A stretch of 64,000 nt of DNA from DATHAP01 sp963762865 (GCA_963762865.1 CAVXNC010000022.1:62001-126000), one strand, 5' to 3'; positions 8,552 to 18,425 are shown, numbered from the stretch's first letter. Notes: generated from the sequence alone by a model not told the origin. Made by a program: numbers and translations.

Positions 8552-9430
8552 TCAGAAGACCGAGACGTGCACGTGGTCGTAGTGGTTGGCCGTCGTCGAC
8601 CCGCGGTCGGACATGTAGCGCCAGCCCTCGCTGCCGCGCTCCACGGTCCAGATCCGCTGCGACCAGATGACGTAGCTGACGCCCAGCTCCCCCGCGTGCG
8701 CGCGGACGAACTCCGCGATGGCGTCGCCCGTCGAGCCCGAGGTCATGATGTCCAACGCCAAGCCGGCGCCGTGGTCGCCGGACCCGGACCGGCCGCCCCA
8801 GCCGGTGACGCTCGGGAAGGCGGCGCACACGGCGCGGTAGACCTTGATGGCGTTGGTGGTCAGCCCGCTCTCCACCGACGAGCCGTCGGAGCAGGGGGCG
8901 CCGGTCACCGGCGCGGCCACGCCGGTCGGTGGTGCGGGCTGGTGCTTCGCGAGCTCGTCGCTGACGAGCCAGACCAACCGACCGCGGTGCTGGACCTGGG
9001 CCCAGCCGTCGAGGACCAGCCCGGTGGCCCGCACCTTGGTGCCCTCGTCGAGACGGGCCAGCCGGTCGGTGCTGCGGGCCGGGCCGCTCCAGAGCGTGAG
9101 GTCGCCGGTCAGCCAGCGGGCCACGAAGTGCGTCGGGGCGACCTTCTCGGCCAGCCCCTGCACCTCGGCCAGGCGGGGGACCAGCGGGTCCGTGCGGTCG
9201 CCTGACCGGGACACCTCCCGGACGTACGCCCGGTCCGGGGCGCGGGTCGCCAGCGCGAGCTGGGCGGTCGCGGACGGCGACGCGCCCGCACCGGCCTGGC
9301 TGGTCATTCCCGCGACGGGGGCCACCGATGCGACCGCGAGCGCGGCCGCCGCGGGCACGCCGAGCCGCTGGAGGCGGACCCGGGCGGGCGTGGTTCTACG
9401 GTGGCGGCCGGCAGGCAAAGCAGGGATCAC
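8552..9430 (-). CDS. Secreted SH3-domain protein with M15/VanY-like C-terminal domain
   Basis: 292 residues. A basic N-terminus plus a hydrophobic stretch (about residues 24-45) is a signal peptide. An SH3-like cell-wall-binding segment lies around residues 100-170 (TLWSGP, WAQVQHRGRLVWLVSDE). The C-terminal 110 residues contain GDHGAGLALDIM and end in HYDHVHVSVF, the metal-ligand pattern of actinobacterial proteins related to LAS/M15 D-Ala-D-Ala peptidases. The likely role is peptidoglycan remodelling outside the cell. GTG at 9430 is the chosen start; the ribosome binding site is weak. I looked for a c-di-AMP riboswitch upstream and saw none. Confidence 0.8.
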   Translation of the reverse strand: MIPALPAGRHRRTTPARVRLQRLGVPAAAALAVASVAPVAGMTSQAGAGASPSATAQLALATRAPDRAYVREVSRSGDRTDPLVPRLAEVQGLAEKVAPTHFVARWLTGDLTLWSGPARSTDRLARLDEGTKVRATGLVLDGWAQVQHRGRLVWLVSDELAKHQPAPPTGVAAPVTGAPCSDGSSVESGLTTNAIKVYRAVCAAFPSVTGWGGRSGSGDHGAGLALDIMTSGSTGDAIAEFVRAHAGELGVSYVIWSQRIWTVERGSEGWRYMSDRGSTTANHYDHVHVSVF

Positions 9431-9522
9431 CTTGGGGGGACGTGAGCGGCAGGGGACTGGGACGAGTCAAACACATCCCTCCTCTCCATCCGCGGAGGCC
9501 CTCACACCTCTGCGGCAGCGTG

Positions 9523-11688
9523 TCAGGCCGCCAGCGCGAGAGCGAAGGGCAGCACGCCGCCCGCGCCGGCCCGCCGCAGCGCCTGTCCGGCGACGGTCAC
9601 CGTCCAGCGGGAGTCGACCAGGTCGTCGACCAGCAGCACCGGGCCGTCGAGCCCGGCCAGGGCCGCCGCGGTCTCCGGCGGGACGGCGAACCTCCCGTGG
9701 ACCGCAGCGAGGCGGAAGGCGCTGTTGCCCCCCGGCTCGCCCGGTGACCGGTCGTGGGTCAGCGCCAGCGCCCCGAGGTCGGGCAGCCGGCCCAGGTCGG
9801 CGAGCCGAGCCGCCACGGAGGCCACCAGCCGCGGGCGTCGCAAGGAGGGCATCGAGACCACGGCGGCCGGGCGGAGCGCCCAGTCCCAGCCGGCCAGGAC
9901 CTCGACGCAGGCCGCGAGCAGCCGGTCGTCGGCCGGCCCGTCGGCGTCGTCGACGCGGCTCAGGACCTCGCGCAGACGCTGTCCCCAGCCGAGGTCGGTG
10001 AGGCGGGCGACCGCCCGCCCCTCCTCGACCCGCTCCTCGGCGGCGATCCGGCCACGCAGGTCCACGCCCAGCCGGTCCATCCCCGCCGGCCACTGCGACC
10101 TCGGCTCCACCGGTACCCCGACCCGTCGCAGGGTGCGCTGCGCGGCCTGGACCGCACCCGCCGGCACGGTCGCGTCGACCCAGGCTCCGGCGCAGCCGTC
10201 GCAGCGGCCGCAGTCGGCCGCCGACGGGTCGTCGAGCTGCTCCTGCAGGAAGCGCATCCGGCAGCCGGTCGTGCGCTGGTAGCCGAGCATCGCCTCCGCC
10301 TCGGTGGTGCGTGCGGCGGCGACCCGGGCGTAGCGCTCCTCGTCGTATGTCCAGCCCCTCCCGGTCGACGCCCAGCCGCCGCGCACCCGCTCGACGGCGC
10401 CCTCGACGTCGAGGACCTTGAGCAGCAGCTCCAGCCGGGTCCGCCGCACGTCGGCGACCGTCTCGAGGGCGGCGGTCGACATCGGGCCCTCGGCGGCACC
10501 CAGGGCCGTCAGGACGGCGTCGGCGTCGGGGCGGCGCGGCATCGAGGAGGTCGCGAAGTAGGCCCAGATGTCGCGGTCCTCGGTCGCCGGGAGCAGCAGC
10601 ACGTCGGCTCGCTCGGTGGCGCGGCCCGCCCGGCCCACCTGCTGGTAGTAGGCGACCGGCGAGGCCGGCGCGCCGAGGTGGACGACGAAGCCGAGGTCGG
10701 GCTTGTCGAAACCCATCCCGAGAGCGCTGGTCGCCACCAGCGCCTTCACCTCGTTGTCGCGCAGTGCCCGCTCGAGGTCGAGCCGGTCGGCGGGGTCGGT
10801 GCGCCCGGTGTAGGCCCGCACGTCGTGGCCCGCCTCACGCAGCAGCGCCGCCGTGTCCTCGGCGCCCGCGACGGTCAGGGCATAGACGATCCCGCTGCCG
10901 GGAAGGTCGCCGAGCCGGGCGGCGAGCCAGCCCAGCCGGGCGTCGGCGGTGGGCAGGGCGAGCACCCCGAGCCGCAGGCTGTCGCGGGCGAGCGAGCCGC
11001 GCACCGTACGCACGGGCGCCCCGCCGGCGCCGAGCTGCTCGGCCACGTCGTCGACCACCCGCTGGTTGGCGGTGGCCGTCGTCGCAAGCACCGGCCGTCC
11101 GGCGGGCAGGGTCGTGAGCAGGTCGCGGATCCGACGGTAGTCGGGCCGGAAGTCGTGGCCCCAGTCGCTGATGCAGTGCGCCTCGTCGACGACCAGCAGG
11201 CCGGTGGCCGCGGCCAGCCGGGGCAGCTGCTCCTCGCGGAACCGCGGGTTGGTCAACCGTTCGGGGCTGACCAGCAGGAGGTCGACCTCGTCCGCCGCCA
11301 GCGCCGCCGACACCCCGGACCACTCCTCGGCGTTGGCCGAGTTGACGGTCACCGCCCGCAGCCCCGCCCGGCGCGCCGCGTCGACCTGGTCGCGCATCAG
11401 CGCGAGCAGCGGGGACACGATCAGAGTCGGTCCCGCGCCGCGTGCCCGCAGCAGGGCGGTCGCGAGGAAGTAGACCGCCGACTTGCCCCAGCCGGTCCGC
11501 TGCACGACGAGCACCCGCTCGCCGCCGTCGACGAGAGCGGCGACCGCCTCCAGCTGGCCGTCGCGCAGGACAGCGTCCGACCGGCCGACCAGTCGCCGCA
11601 GCAGCTCCTCGGCCTCGGCCGCCAGCGCCGCCCCGGGCCCGTCGACGAGGAGCGGGCTGGCCGGGGTCGTCTCCGTTGTCTCCGCCAT
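9523..11688 (-). CDS. RecQ-family DNA helicase with C-terminal phosphoribosyltransferase-like domain
   Basis: 721 residues from an ATG at 11688 (a GTG nine bases upstream is less likely). The helicase core has QRTGWGKSAVY (Walker A variant), LLVVDEAHCISDWGHDFR (DEAH box and RecQ loop), ATTATA, and ATSALGMGFDKPDL with QQVGRAGR. A Cys cluster, CRMRFLQEQ followed by CGRCDGC, matches the RecQ zinc-binding subdomain. Instead of an HRDC domain, the last ~150 residues look like a phosphoribosyltransferase: VLLVDDLVDSRWTVT resembles the PRPP-binding loop. RecQ proteins unwind recombination and replication intermediates; the role of the added domain is unknown. The gene follows the sulfur locus on the same strand, 54 bp away. 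Confidence 0.87.
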   Translation of the reverse strand: MAETTETTPASPLLVDGPGAALAAEAEELLRRLVGRSDAVLRDGQLEAVAALVDGGERVLVVQRTGWGKSAVYFLATALLRARGAGPTLIVSPLLALMRDQVDAARRAGLRAVTVNSANAEEWSGVSAALAADEVDLLLVSPERLTNPRFREEQLPRLAAATGLLVVDEAHCISDWGHDFRPDYRRIRDLLTTLPAGRPVLATTATANQRVVDDVAEQLGAGGAPVRTVRGSLARDSLRLGVLALPTADARLGWLAARLGDLPGSGIVYALTVAGAEDTAALLREAGHDVRAYTGRTDPADRLDLERALRDNEVKALVATSALGMGFDKPDLGFVVHLGAPASPVAYYQQVGRAGRATERADVLLLPATEDRDIWAYFATSSMPRRPDADAVLTALGAAEGPMSTAALETVADVRRTRLELLLKVLDVEGAVERVRGGWASTGRGWTYDEERYARVAAARTTEAEAMLGYQRTTGCRMRFLQEQLDDPSAADCGRCDGCAGAWVDATVPAGAVQAAQRTLRRVGVPVEPRSQWPAGMDRLGVDLRGRIAAEERVEEGRAVARLTDLGWGQRLREVLSRVDDADGPADDRLLAACVEVLAGWDWALRPAAVVSMPSLRRPRLVASVAARLADLGRLPDLGALALTHDRSPGEPGGNSAFRLAAVHGRFAVPPETAAALAGLDGPVLLVDDLVDSRWTVTVAGQALRRAGAGGVLPFALALAA

Positions 11689-11742
11689 GGGCCCCACCCC
11701 AGCACACCCCCGCGACGGAACCCGCCGCGCCGTCCACAGGTG

Positions 11743-12423
11743 TCAGCCCGCGGGCACCCAGCGGTAGCCCACGCCGCGCACCGTGACCAGCGCCTGGGCC
11801 AGCGGCTCGCCGAGCTTGCAGCGCAGCCGGTGGACGTGGACATCCACCGTGCGGGTGCCGCCCGCGATCCGGCTGGGGTCGTGGCTCTGCCACACGGCGT
11901 CGAGCAGGTTGCGCCGGGTGAGCACGCGCTGCGGCTGGTCGACCAGGTGCGCCAGCAGGTCGAACTCCCGCCGGGTCAGCTCGACCGCCTCGCCCGCGAC
12001 CCGGACGGTCCGGCTGTCGCGGTCGACGACAAGAGCAGGGGCGTCCTCCGGCGAGGCAGCCTGGGTGGGCACCGCGGTCAGGTGCGCGTGCCGGCCGGTG
12101 ACCGGCAGGCCGGCGCGCGCCCAGGCCTGGAAGCCGCCGGCGACGTCGGTCGCCCGCTGCACGCCGAGCTGCTGGAGGGCGTGCGCCGCCAGGCTGGACG
12201 TGTAGCCCTCGGAGCAGAGCACGATCACGTGCAGGTCGTACGACGCCTGCGGCAGCCGGGCGTCGCTCGCCGGGTCGAACCGCCACTCCAGGACGTTGCG
12301 CTCGACGACCAGGGCGCCCGGCACGTCGCCCTCCTCGGCCCGCTGGTGCGCCGGGCGGATGTCGACGAGCAGGCCGCCGGCCTGCCAGGCGGCCAGCGCC
12401 GCACGAGGCTCCAGCCGCACCAA
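11743..12423 (-). CDS. Rhodanese domain fused to OmpR/PhoB-type winged helix; 5' end probably frameshifted
   Basis: 226 residues in the open frame. Residues 1-110 form a single rhodanese domain (LLVDIRP, LVVERNVLEWRFDP, and active-site loop VLCSEGYTSSLAA with the catalytic Cys). Residues about 125-226 are a transcriptional-regulator winged helix (LTRREFDLLAHLV, LTRRNLLDAVW, TRTVDVHVHRLRCKLG, VRGVGYRW), as in OmpR/PhoB, but with no receiver domain. The gene follows cysteine dioxygenase. A GTG at 12487 overlaps the dioxygenase stop and would add a plausible N-terminus, but one extra base near 12424 (CCTTGG where CCTGG would keep frame) breaks the reading; no good ribosome binding site precedes 12423. 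It may be a sulfane-sulfur or persulfide-responsive regulator; that is inference. Confidence 0.82.
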   Translation of the reverse strand: MVRLEPRAALAAWQAGGLLVDIRPAHQRAEEGDVPGALVVERNVLEWRFDPASDARLPQASYDLHVIVLCSEGYTSSLAAHALQQLGVQRATDVAGGFQAWARAGLPVTGRHAHLTAVPTQAASPEDAPALVVDRDSRTVRVAGEAVELTRREFDLLAHLVDQPQRVLTRRNLLDAVWQSHDPSRIAGGTRTVDVHVHRLRCKLGEPLAQALVTVRGVGYRWVPAG

Positions 12424-12483
12424 GGCCGGCGCGAGCGGTCGCGAGCAGGTCGATCACGGACAGGGTCTCGACGGCCGCGGTGC

Positions 12484-13056
12484 TCACCAGTCCACCCCCG
12501 CCCGCTCGCGGGCCACGATGACAGCGCGGCCCTCGTCGTCGAGCAGGTAGCGGCGCATGCTGGCCAGCGCGGGACCGTACAGGTGCAGGCTCACGGCCGG
12601 CACCGCCCCGCCGCAGGAGACCTCGTGGACGTGGTGCGGGCCGAACGACCGCGCCCGGCCCGCGTCGAGGGTGCGGTGGACGAGGGCGGCCGGCTGGTGG
12701 CGGCGCGGCGGCGCCAGCGTGGCCTCCTCGAGGGCGCCCTCGACGACGACGAAGGCGCCGTACGAGCCGCCGTGGTCGTGCAGCCCGGTGGACTGTCCGG
12801 GCAGCCAGGTCAGCAGCCAGGCCTCGTACGTGGCCGTCGAGCCGACGCGCACGGCGAGTCGCTCGTCGGGGGACCAGGACACGAGCGGCGTCCAGACGGA
12901 GCGTTGCGCCGCGAGCCGCTGTGCGGCGGACACCAGCCGCCGGGCGGTCACCCGGCGGACGGCAGGCAGCTCGGCGGCGACGTCGGCGGCACGCGTCGGG
13001 GCGCTGCGCGGTGTCGGGCTCAGGTCAGGGGTGGTGCGGGTAGCGATGGTTGACAC
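12484..13056 (-). CDS. Cysteine dioxygenase family protein
   Basis: 190 residues from a GTG at 13056 with GAGGAG 8-9 bases upstream. Cupin iron motifs are present: GLHDHGGSYGAFVVVEG (two His and the Glu region) and FGPHHVHEVS (third His). Actinobacterial cysteine dioxygenases oxidise L-cysteine to cysteine sulfinate in the cytoplasm and remove excess cysteine. The neighbours support a sulfur role: a leader-peptide gene 26 bp upstream and a rhodanese/winged-helix gene overlapping or abutting its 3' end. The first 30 residues are a variable Thr/Pro/Ser-rich extension. Confidence 0.87.
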   Translation of the reverse strand: MSTIATRTTPDLSPTPRSAPTRAADVAAELPAVRRVTARRLVSAAQRLAAQRSVWTPLVSWSPDERLAVRVGSTATYEAWLLTWLPGQSTGLHDHGGSYGAFVVVEGALEEATLAPPRRHQPAALVHRTLDAGRARSFGPHHVHEVSCGGAVPAVSLHLYGPALASMRRYLLDDEGRAVIVARERAGVDW

Positions 13057-13082
13057 GGTCGGATCTCCTCGGGGACAGCTCC

Positions 13083-13175
13083 CTAGTAGTTGAGAAGCAT
13101 GTCACTGGACAAAGTAGAGATGCAAGCCAGGTCCACATGTCGGCGTGTCGCCCACCGGACCCTGCGCGCTGCCAC
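13083..13175 (-). CDS. Putative cysteine/sulfur leader peptide (30 codons)
   Basis: A 30-codon reading frame from a GTG at 13175 to a TAG at 13083, ending 26 bp before the cysteine dioxygenase start. Its centre reads TRRHVDLACISTLSS. The RRHVDL core is the hallmark of short actinobacterial leader peptides found ahead of cysteine dioxygenase, sulfurtransferase and sulfate/sulfonate genes. The expected role is translation-coupled control (attenuation) of the downstream sulfur genes in response to cysteine or another sulfur signal. The start is the least certain part; the ribosome binding site (CGGGG) is weak. I recognise the motif from the family, and the sensing mechanism is not shown by sequence. 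Confidence 0.62.
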   Translation of the reverse strand: MAARRVRWATRRHVDLACISTLSSDMLLNY

Positions 13176-13184
13176 GCACCCCGG

Positions 13185-13240
13185 TTGTGGACCCGACCGC
13201 ACCAGACACGCCGGCGCACCGGTGTGTCGGCGTCCACAAA
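13185..13240 (-). terminator. Long hairpin downstream of the LLM gene
   Basis: Outer arms TTGTGGAC and GTCCACAA enclose an inner palindromic part built on GACAC...GTGTGTC. It lies just past the 3' end of the LLM oxidoreductase gene and just upstream of the leader-peptide start. It can terminate the LLM transcript. A 23-base core (13206-13228) recurs at 14238-14260 with one mismatch. Confidence 0.5.
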
Positions 13241-13258
13241 GAGGGGGAGTGCGCGTCG

Positions 13259-14197
13259 TCAGAGCTGGGGGAGCACCTCGGCGGCCACCAGCTCGAGGTG
13301 GTCGAGGTCGGTGAGGTCCAGCACCTGCAGGTAGACCCGCGAGGCACCGAGCTCACCGAGCCGGCCCAGCTTGTCGACCACCTCGGCGACCGTGCCGCCG
13401 AGGCCGGCCTCCCGCAGCCGGTCGACGTCGTCGTCGATGGCAGCCGCTCGGCGTCGTACCTCCGACTCGTCGCGACCGACGGCCAGCGTCTGCGCGGCGG
13501 AGAGCGTCAGCGACGCCGGGTCCCGGCCCGCAGCGCCGCACGCGGCACGCACCCGCTCGAAGCAGGCGCCGACGACCTCCTCGGTGTCGAAGGGCACGTT
13601 GTACTCGTCGGCGAAGCGCGCCGCCAGCTCCGGCGTGCGCCGTTTGCCCTTGCCGCCGACCACGACCGGCGGCCGCGGCTGCTGCACGGGTCGCGGCAGC
13701 GCCGGGTGGTCGACCAGGGTGTGATGACTCCCCGAGAAGGAGTACGTCGCGCCGGCCGGTGTGGCCCACAGCCCCGTCACGATCTCGAGCTGCTCCGCCA
13801 GCACGTCGAACCGCTCGGCCACCGCCGGGAAGGGGATGCCGAAGGCCTGGTGCTCGCGCTCGAACCACCCGCTGCCGAGACCGAGCTCGACCCGGCCGCC
13901 GCTCATCGCGTCGACCGTCGCCGCGGCCAGCGCGAGCATCGCGGGGTGCCGGAAGGTCACCGACGACACCATCGTGCCGAGCCGGATCCGGGACGTCTCG
14001 CGCGCCAGTCCGGCCAGCGTCGACCACGCATCGGTGGAGCCCGGGTTGGGGGCGTCGTCGGCGATGCGCATCAGGTGGTCGCTGCGGAAGAACGCGTCGA
14101 AGCCCAGGTCCTCGGTGGCCCGCGCGACCCGCAGCAGGTCGTCGTAGGTCGCGCCCTCCTGCGGCTCGGTCATCACCCGTAGCTGCATCTGCCCCAC
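13259..14197 (-). CDS. LLM class F420-dependent oxidoreductase
   Basis: 312 residues (309 if the ATG at 14188 is used). It is a TIM-barrel luciferase-like monooxygenase of the F420-dependent branch: DAFFRSDHLMR near the N-terminus, TSRIRLGTMVSSVTFRHP, GGRVELGLGSGWFEREH, and PPVVVGGKGKRRTPELAA. This subgroup typically uses reduced F420 rather than FMN for hydride transfer; the substrate cannot be assigned. The gene stands alone between two related hairpins (13185-13240 and 14221-14267), which suggests a self-contained transcription unit. Confidence 0.85.
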   Translation of the reverse strand: MGQMQLRVMTEPQEGATYDDLLRVARATEDLGFDAFFRSDHLMRIADDAPNPGSTDAWSTLAGLARETSRIRLGTMVSSVTFRHPAMLALAAATVDAMSGGRVELGLGSGWFEREHQAFGIPFPAVAERFDVLAEQLEIVTGLWATPAGATYSFSGSHHTLVDHPALPRPVQQPRPPVVVGGKGKRRTPELAARFADEYNVPFDTEEVVGACFERVRAACGAAGRDPASLTLSAAQTLAVGRDESEVRRRAAAIDDDVDRLREAGLGGTVAEVVDKLGRLGELGASRVYLQVLDLTDLDHLELVAAEVLPQL

Positions 14198-14220
14198 CCG
14201 CCCGCTCCCGCCCGTCGAAT

Positions 14221-14267
14221 GTGCGTCGACACACCGGACACGCCGGCGCGCCGGTGTGTCAACGCAC
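14221..14267 (-). terminator. Seventeen-base-pair hairpin between pgm and the LLM gene
   Basis: Arms at 14221-14237 (GTGCGTCGACACACCGG) and 14251-14267 (its complement with one mismatch) enclose a 13-base loop. It sits 6 bases past the phosphoglucomutase stop and 23 bases before the LLM start, so it can act as the pgm terminator. It has no strong U-run. Its loop and right arm share a 23-base core with 13206-13228. Confidence 0.6.
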
Positions 14268-14273
14268 AGTTGA

Positions 14274-15923
<1,650 letters not shown>

Positions 15924-15974
15924 GGTGGCCAGCGTGGCAGACTTCCCGGGCTGACGGTTCGGGGAGGAGGTGCG

Positions 15975-18425
15975 GTGTCCGACGCCCTCCAGCGCCCGGC
16001 CTCCGATCTGCCGGACGAGCCTGGCGGCCCCCCGGCGAAGACCGGCCCCGAGCCGCGCGGCTCGGACCCGATCGGCGGCATCCACCTCGACCTCGTCATG
16101 GCCGCAGCAGGAGTGGGCTGGTTCGACTGGGACCCCCGCGTCGACCACCTGGTCTTCGACGAGCGGGCGTGTCGCCTCTTCGGGATCGACCCCGACAGGT
16201 TCGACCACAAGGTCGCGACGTTCTGGGCAAGGGTGCATCCCGAGGACGTCGCCGGCGTCGAGGCAGCGGTGGCGCAGGCGCTGGAGACCTGCGGTGACTA
16301 CGAGGCGGAGTACCGGGTCGTCCTCCCGGACGGCACGGTGCGCTGGGTCGAGGCCCGCGGCCAGGTCCTGCCCGGCGCCGACGGCGAGGCGGCCCGCATG
16401 CTCGGCGTCGCTCGCGACACCACCGACCTGCGCAGCGCCCGCGACGCCGTCGCGCGGGCGCTCGAGCACATGGCGGACGCCTTCGTGGCCGTCGACGGCG
16501 CGTGGCGGGTCACCTACCTGAACCGCAACGCCGAGGGCATGCTCGACACCGGCCCGGACGCGGTCGGCCAGGTGTTGTGGGACGTCTGGCCGGCCCTTGC
16601 TGGTCAGGGTCTCGACCGCGCGCTCCACGAGGTGATCCGGACACGTGAGCCCCAGGTCGCGACGACCTACGTGGTGGCGACCGAGCGCTGGTGGCAGCTG
16701 CGGCTGGTGCCTGCGGACGAGGGTGCGGGGGGGCTGTCGGTGTTCGGCACCGACGTCACTGCGGTCCGGGCGGCCGAGCTGGCCCAGGTCCGCGAGCTGG
16801 ACCGGCCGGAGCAGGCCCGGCGGGTGCTGGCCTACACCGCGGCCCTGGCCGAGGCCGACTCCCTCAGCGACGTCGTGGACACCGTGGCGACCATGGTGCT
16901 GCCGGCCTACGGCGCCACCGGGATGCTCGTGTCCCTGGTCGAGTCCGGCAGGCTCCGGCTGGCGGGCCACTACGGCTACGACGAGCGGGCCGTCGAGCTG
17001 CTGACGGTCCTCGCGCTCGACGGCGACACCCCGATCTCCCAGGTGCTGCGGACCAGGGAGGCGCTCTTCCTGCCGACGCGGGACGCCTACCTCGGCCTCT
17101 TCCCGCACCTGCGCGAGACGGTCGAGGCCGCGGCCAAGAGCGCCTGGGCGTTCCTGCCCCTCACCGTCTCCGGCCGGGCGCTCGGCAGCCTGACGATCTC
17201 CTTCGCCGACGCGCACGACTTCCCGACCGACGAGCAGTCGTTGCTCGTCGGTCTCAGCGGCCTGATCGCGCAGACCCTGGCCCGTGCCCGGCTCCGGGAG
17301 TCCGAGCGGTCGCTGGCGGCCGAGCTGCAGGACCAGCTGCTGCCGCGGGCGCTGCCCGAGCCGGTCGGCGTGCTGGCCCGGGCGCGCTACCTGACGGCGA
17401 CCGACGGGATGGGCGTGGGCGGTGACTGGTACGACCTGCTGGAGCTGCCCGGGCAGAAAGTTGGGCTGGTCATCGGCGACGTGCAGGGCCACAACATGCG
17501 GGCCGCGGCCGTGATGGGCCAGCTGCGCAACGCCTTGCGTGCCTACGCCGCCGAGGGCCACGAGCCGGGTGCAGTGCTCTCACGGACCAACCGGCTGATG
17601 AGCGACCTCGACCCGGGACTGTTCGCCACCTGCTGCTACCTGTCGATCGACGTCCGGGCGGGTCGCGCGACGGTGGCACTGGCCGGCCACCCGGCGCCGA
17701 TGAGGCGCGGCGTCGACGGTGCGGTGGAGCAGCTCGACGCGCCCGTCGGGCCGCCGCTCGGGGTGGCACCGGAGGACGACTACCCGACGCGGGAGTGGCG
17801 GCTGTCGCCCGGCGACGTCCTGCTGCTCTTCACCGACGGCCTCGTGGAGGACTCCAGCAGGAGCCTCGACGTGGGCCTCGACGCCCTGGCACGTGCCCTC
17901 TCGGGTGCCGAGGTCGACGACCTCGACACCCTCGCCGACCACCTGATGACGGCGTCGCTGCCCGACGACCGGCGGTCGGACGACGTGGCCGTCCTGCTGG
18001 TCCGCCACGACGGGCTGCCCGGCGCCCTCGCCCCGGTGACCGCGCGGTTCTCGGTGGACCGCAGCGACCCGCGGGCCGCCCGGCACGCCCGGGACGCGAT
18101 CTCGACCTTCGTGTCCGAGCCGGGGATGGGGGAGCTGCGCGAGACCTGCGTGCTGCTGGTGTCGGAGGTTGTCACGAACGCACTGCGGCACACCGACGGG
18201 CAGATATGGCTCGAGCTGTGGCGCTACCCGGCCAGGCTGCGGATCGAGGTCTCCGACGAGACCAGCCGTGGCCTGGTGACCGGCGGCCGCGGCCTGCTCG
18301 ACGAGTCAGGCCGCGGCGTACCACTCATGGACGCCTTGAGCGACGCCTGGGGGACCGCCCCGCGGGGTGCGGGGAAGGTCGTGTGGTTCGAGCTGGCCCT
18401 GCCGGCGGCGCCGGCGGCAGGCTGA
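15975..18425 (+). CDS. PAS-PAS-GAF-SpoIIE phosphatase with C-terminal HATPase (anti-sigma-factor-like) domain
   Basis: 816 residues from a GTG at 15975 with GGGGAGGAGG just upstream. Domain order: PAS about 35-150 (GWFDWDP, HPEDVAGVE, EYRVVLPDG), second PAS about 155-270, GAF about 295-440, PP2C/SpoIIE about 460-675 (ELQDQLLPR, GGDWYDLLEL, GDVQGHNMRAA, FTDGLVED, DDVAVLLV), then a GHKL kinase domain of the RsbW type about 690-816 (LVSEVVTNALRHT, GRGVPLMDAL). Such proteins set the phosphorylation of anti-sigma antagonists and thus the general stress response; it is soluble, with no membrane segment. No partner STAS or sigma gene is adjacent. The last 101 bp overlap the DEAD-box gene on the other strand. 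Confidence 0.9.
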   Translation: MSDALQRPASDLPDEPGGPPAKTGPEPRGSDPIGGIHLDLVMAAAGVGWFDWDPRVDHLVFDERACRLFGIDPDRFDHKVATFWARVHPEDVAGVEAAVAQALETCGDYEAEYRVVLPDGTVRWVEARGQVLPGADGEAARMLGVARDTTDLRSARDAVARALEHMADAFVAVDGAWRVTYLNRNAEGMLDTGPDAVGQVLWDVWPALAGQGLDRALHEVIRTREPQVATTYVVATERWWQLRLVPADEGAGGLSVFGTDVTAVRAAELAQVRELDRPEQARRVLAYTAALAEADSLSDVVDTVATMVLPAYGATGMLVSLVESGRLRLAGHYGYDERAVELLTVLALDGDTPISQVLRTREALFLPTRDAYLGLFPHLRETVEAAAKSAWAFLPLTVSGRALGSLTISFADAHDFPTDEQSLLVGLSGLIAQTLARARLRESERSLAAELQDQLLPRALPEPVGVLARARYLTATDGMGVGGDWYDLLELPGQKVGLVIGDVQGHNMRAAAVMGQLRNALRAYAAEGHEPGAVLSRTNRLMSDLDPGLFATCCYLSIDVRAGRATVALAGHPAPMRRGVDGAVEQLDAPVGPPLGVAPEDDYPTREWRLSPGDVLLLFTDGLVEDSSRSLDVGLDALARALSGAEVDDLDTLADHLMTASLPDDRRSDDVAVLLVRHDGLPGALAPVTARFSVDRSDPRAARHARDAISTFVSEPGMGELRETCVLLVSEVVTNALRHTDGQIWLELWRYPARLRIEVSDETSRGLVTGGRGLLDESGRGVPLMDALSDAWGTAPRGAGKVVWFELALPAAPAAG

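Noticed and set aside
9431..9522. c-di-AMP riboswitch ahead of the SH3/M15-like gene
   Set aside because: None of the conserved blocks seen at 44326-44505 occur here.
9754..13053. A 1099-codon open frame opposite RecQ and the sulfur locus
   Set aside because: It is antisense to three well-supported genes and has no domain or ribosome binding site.
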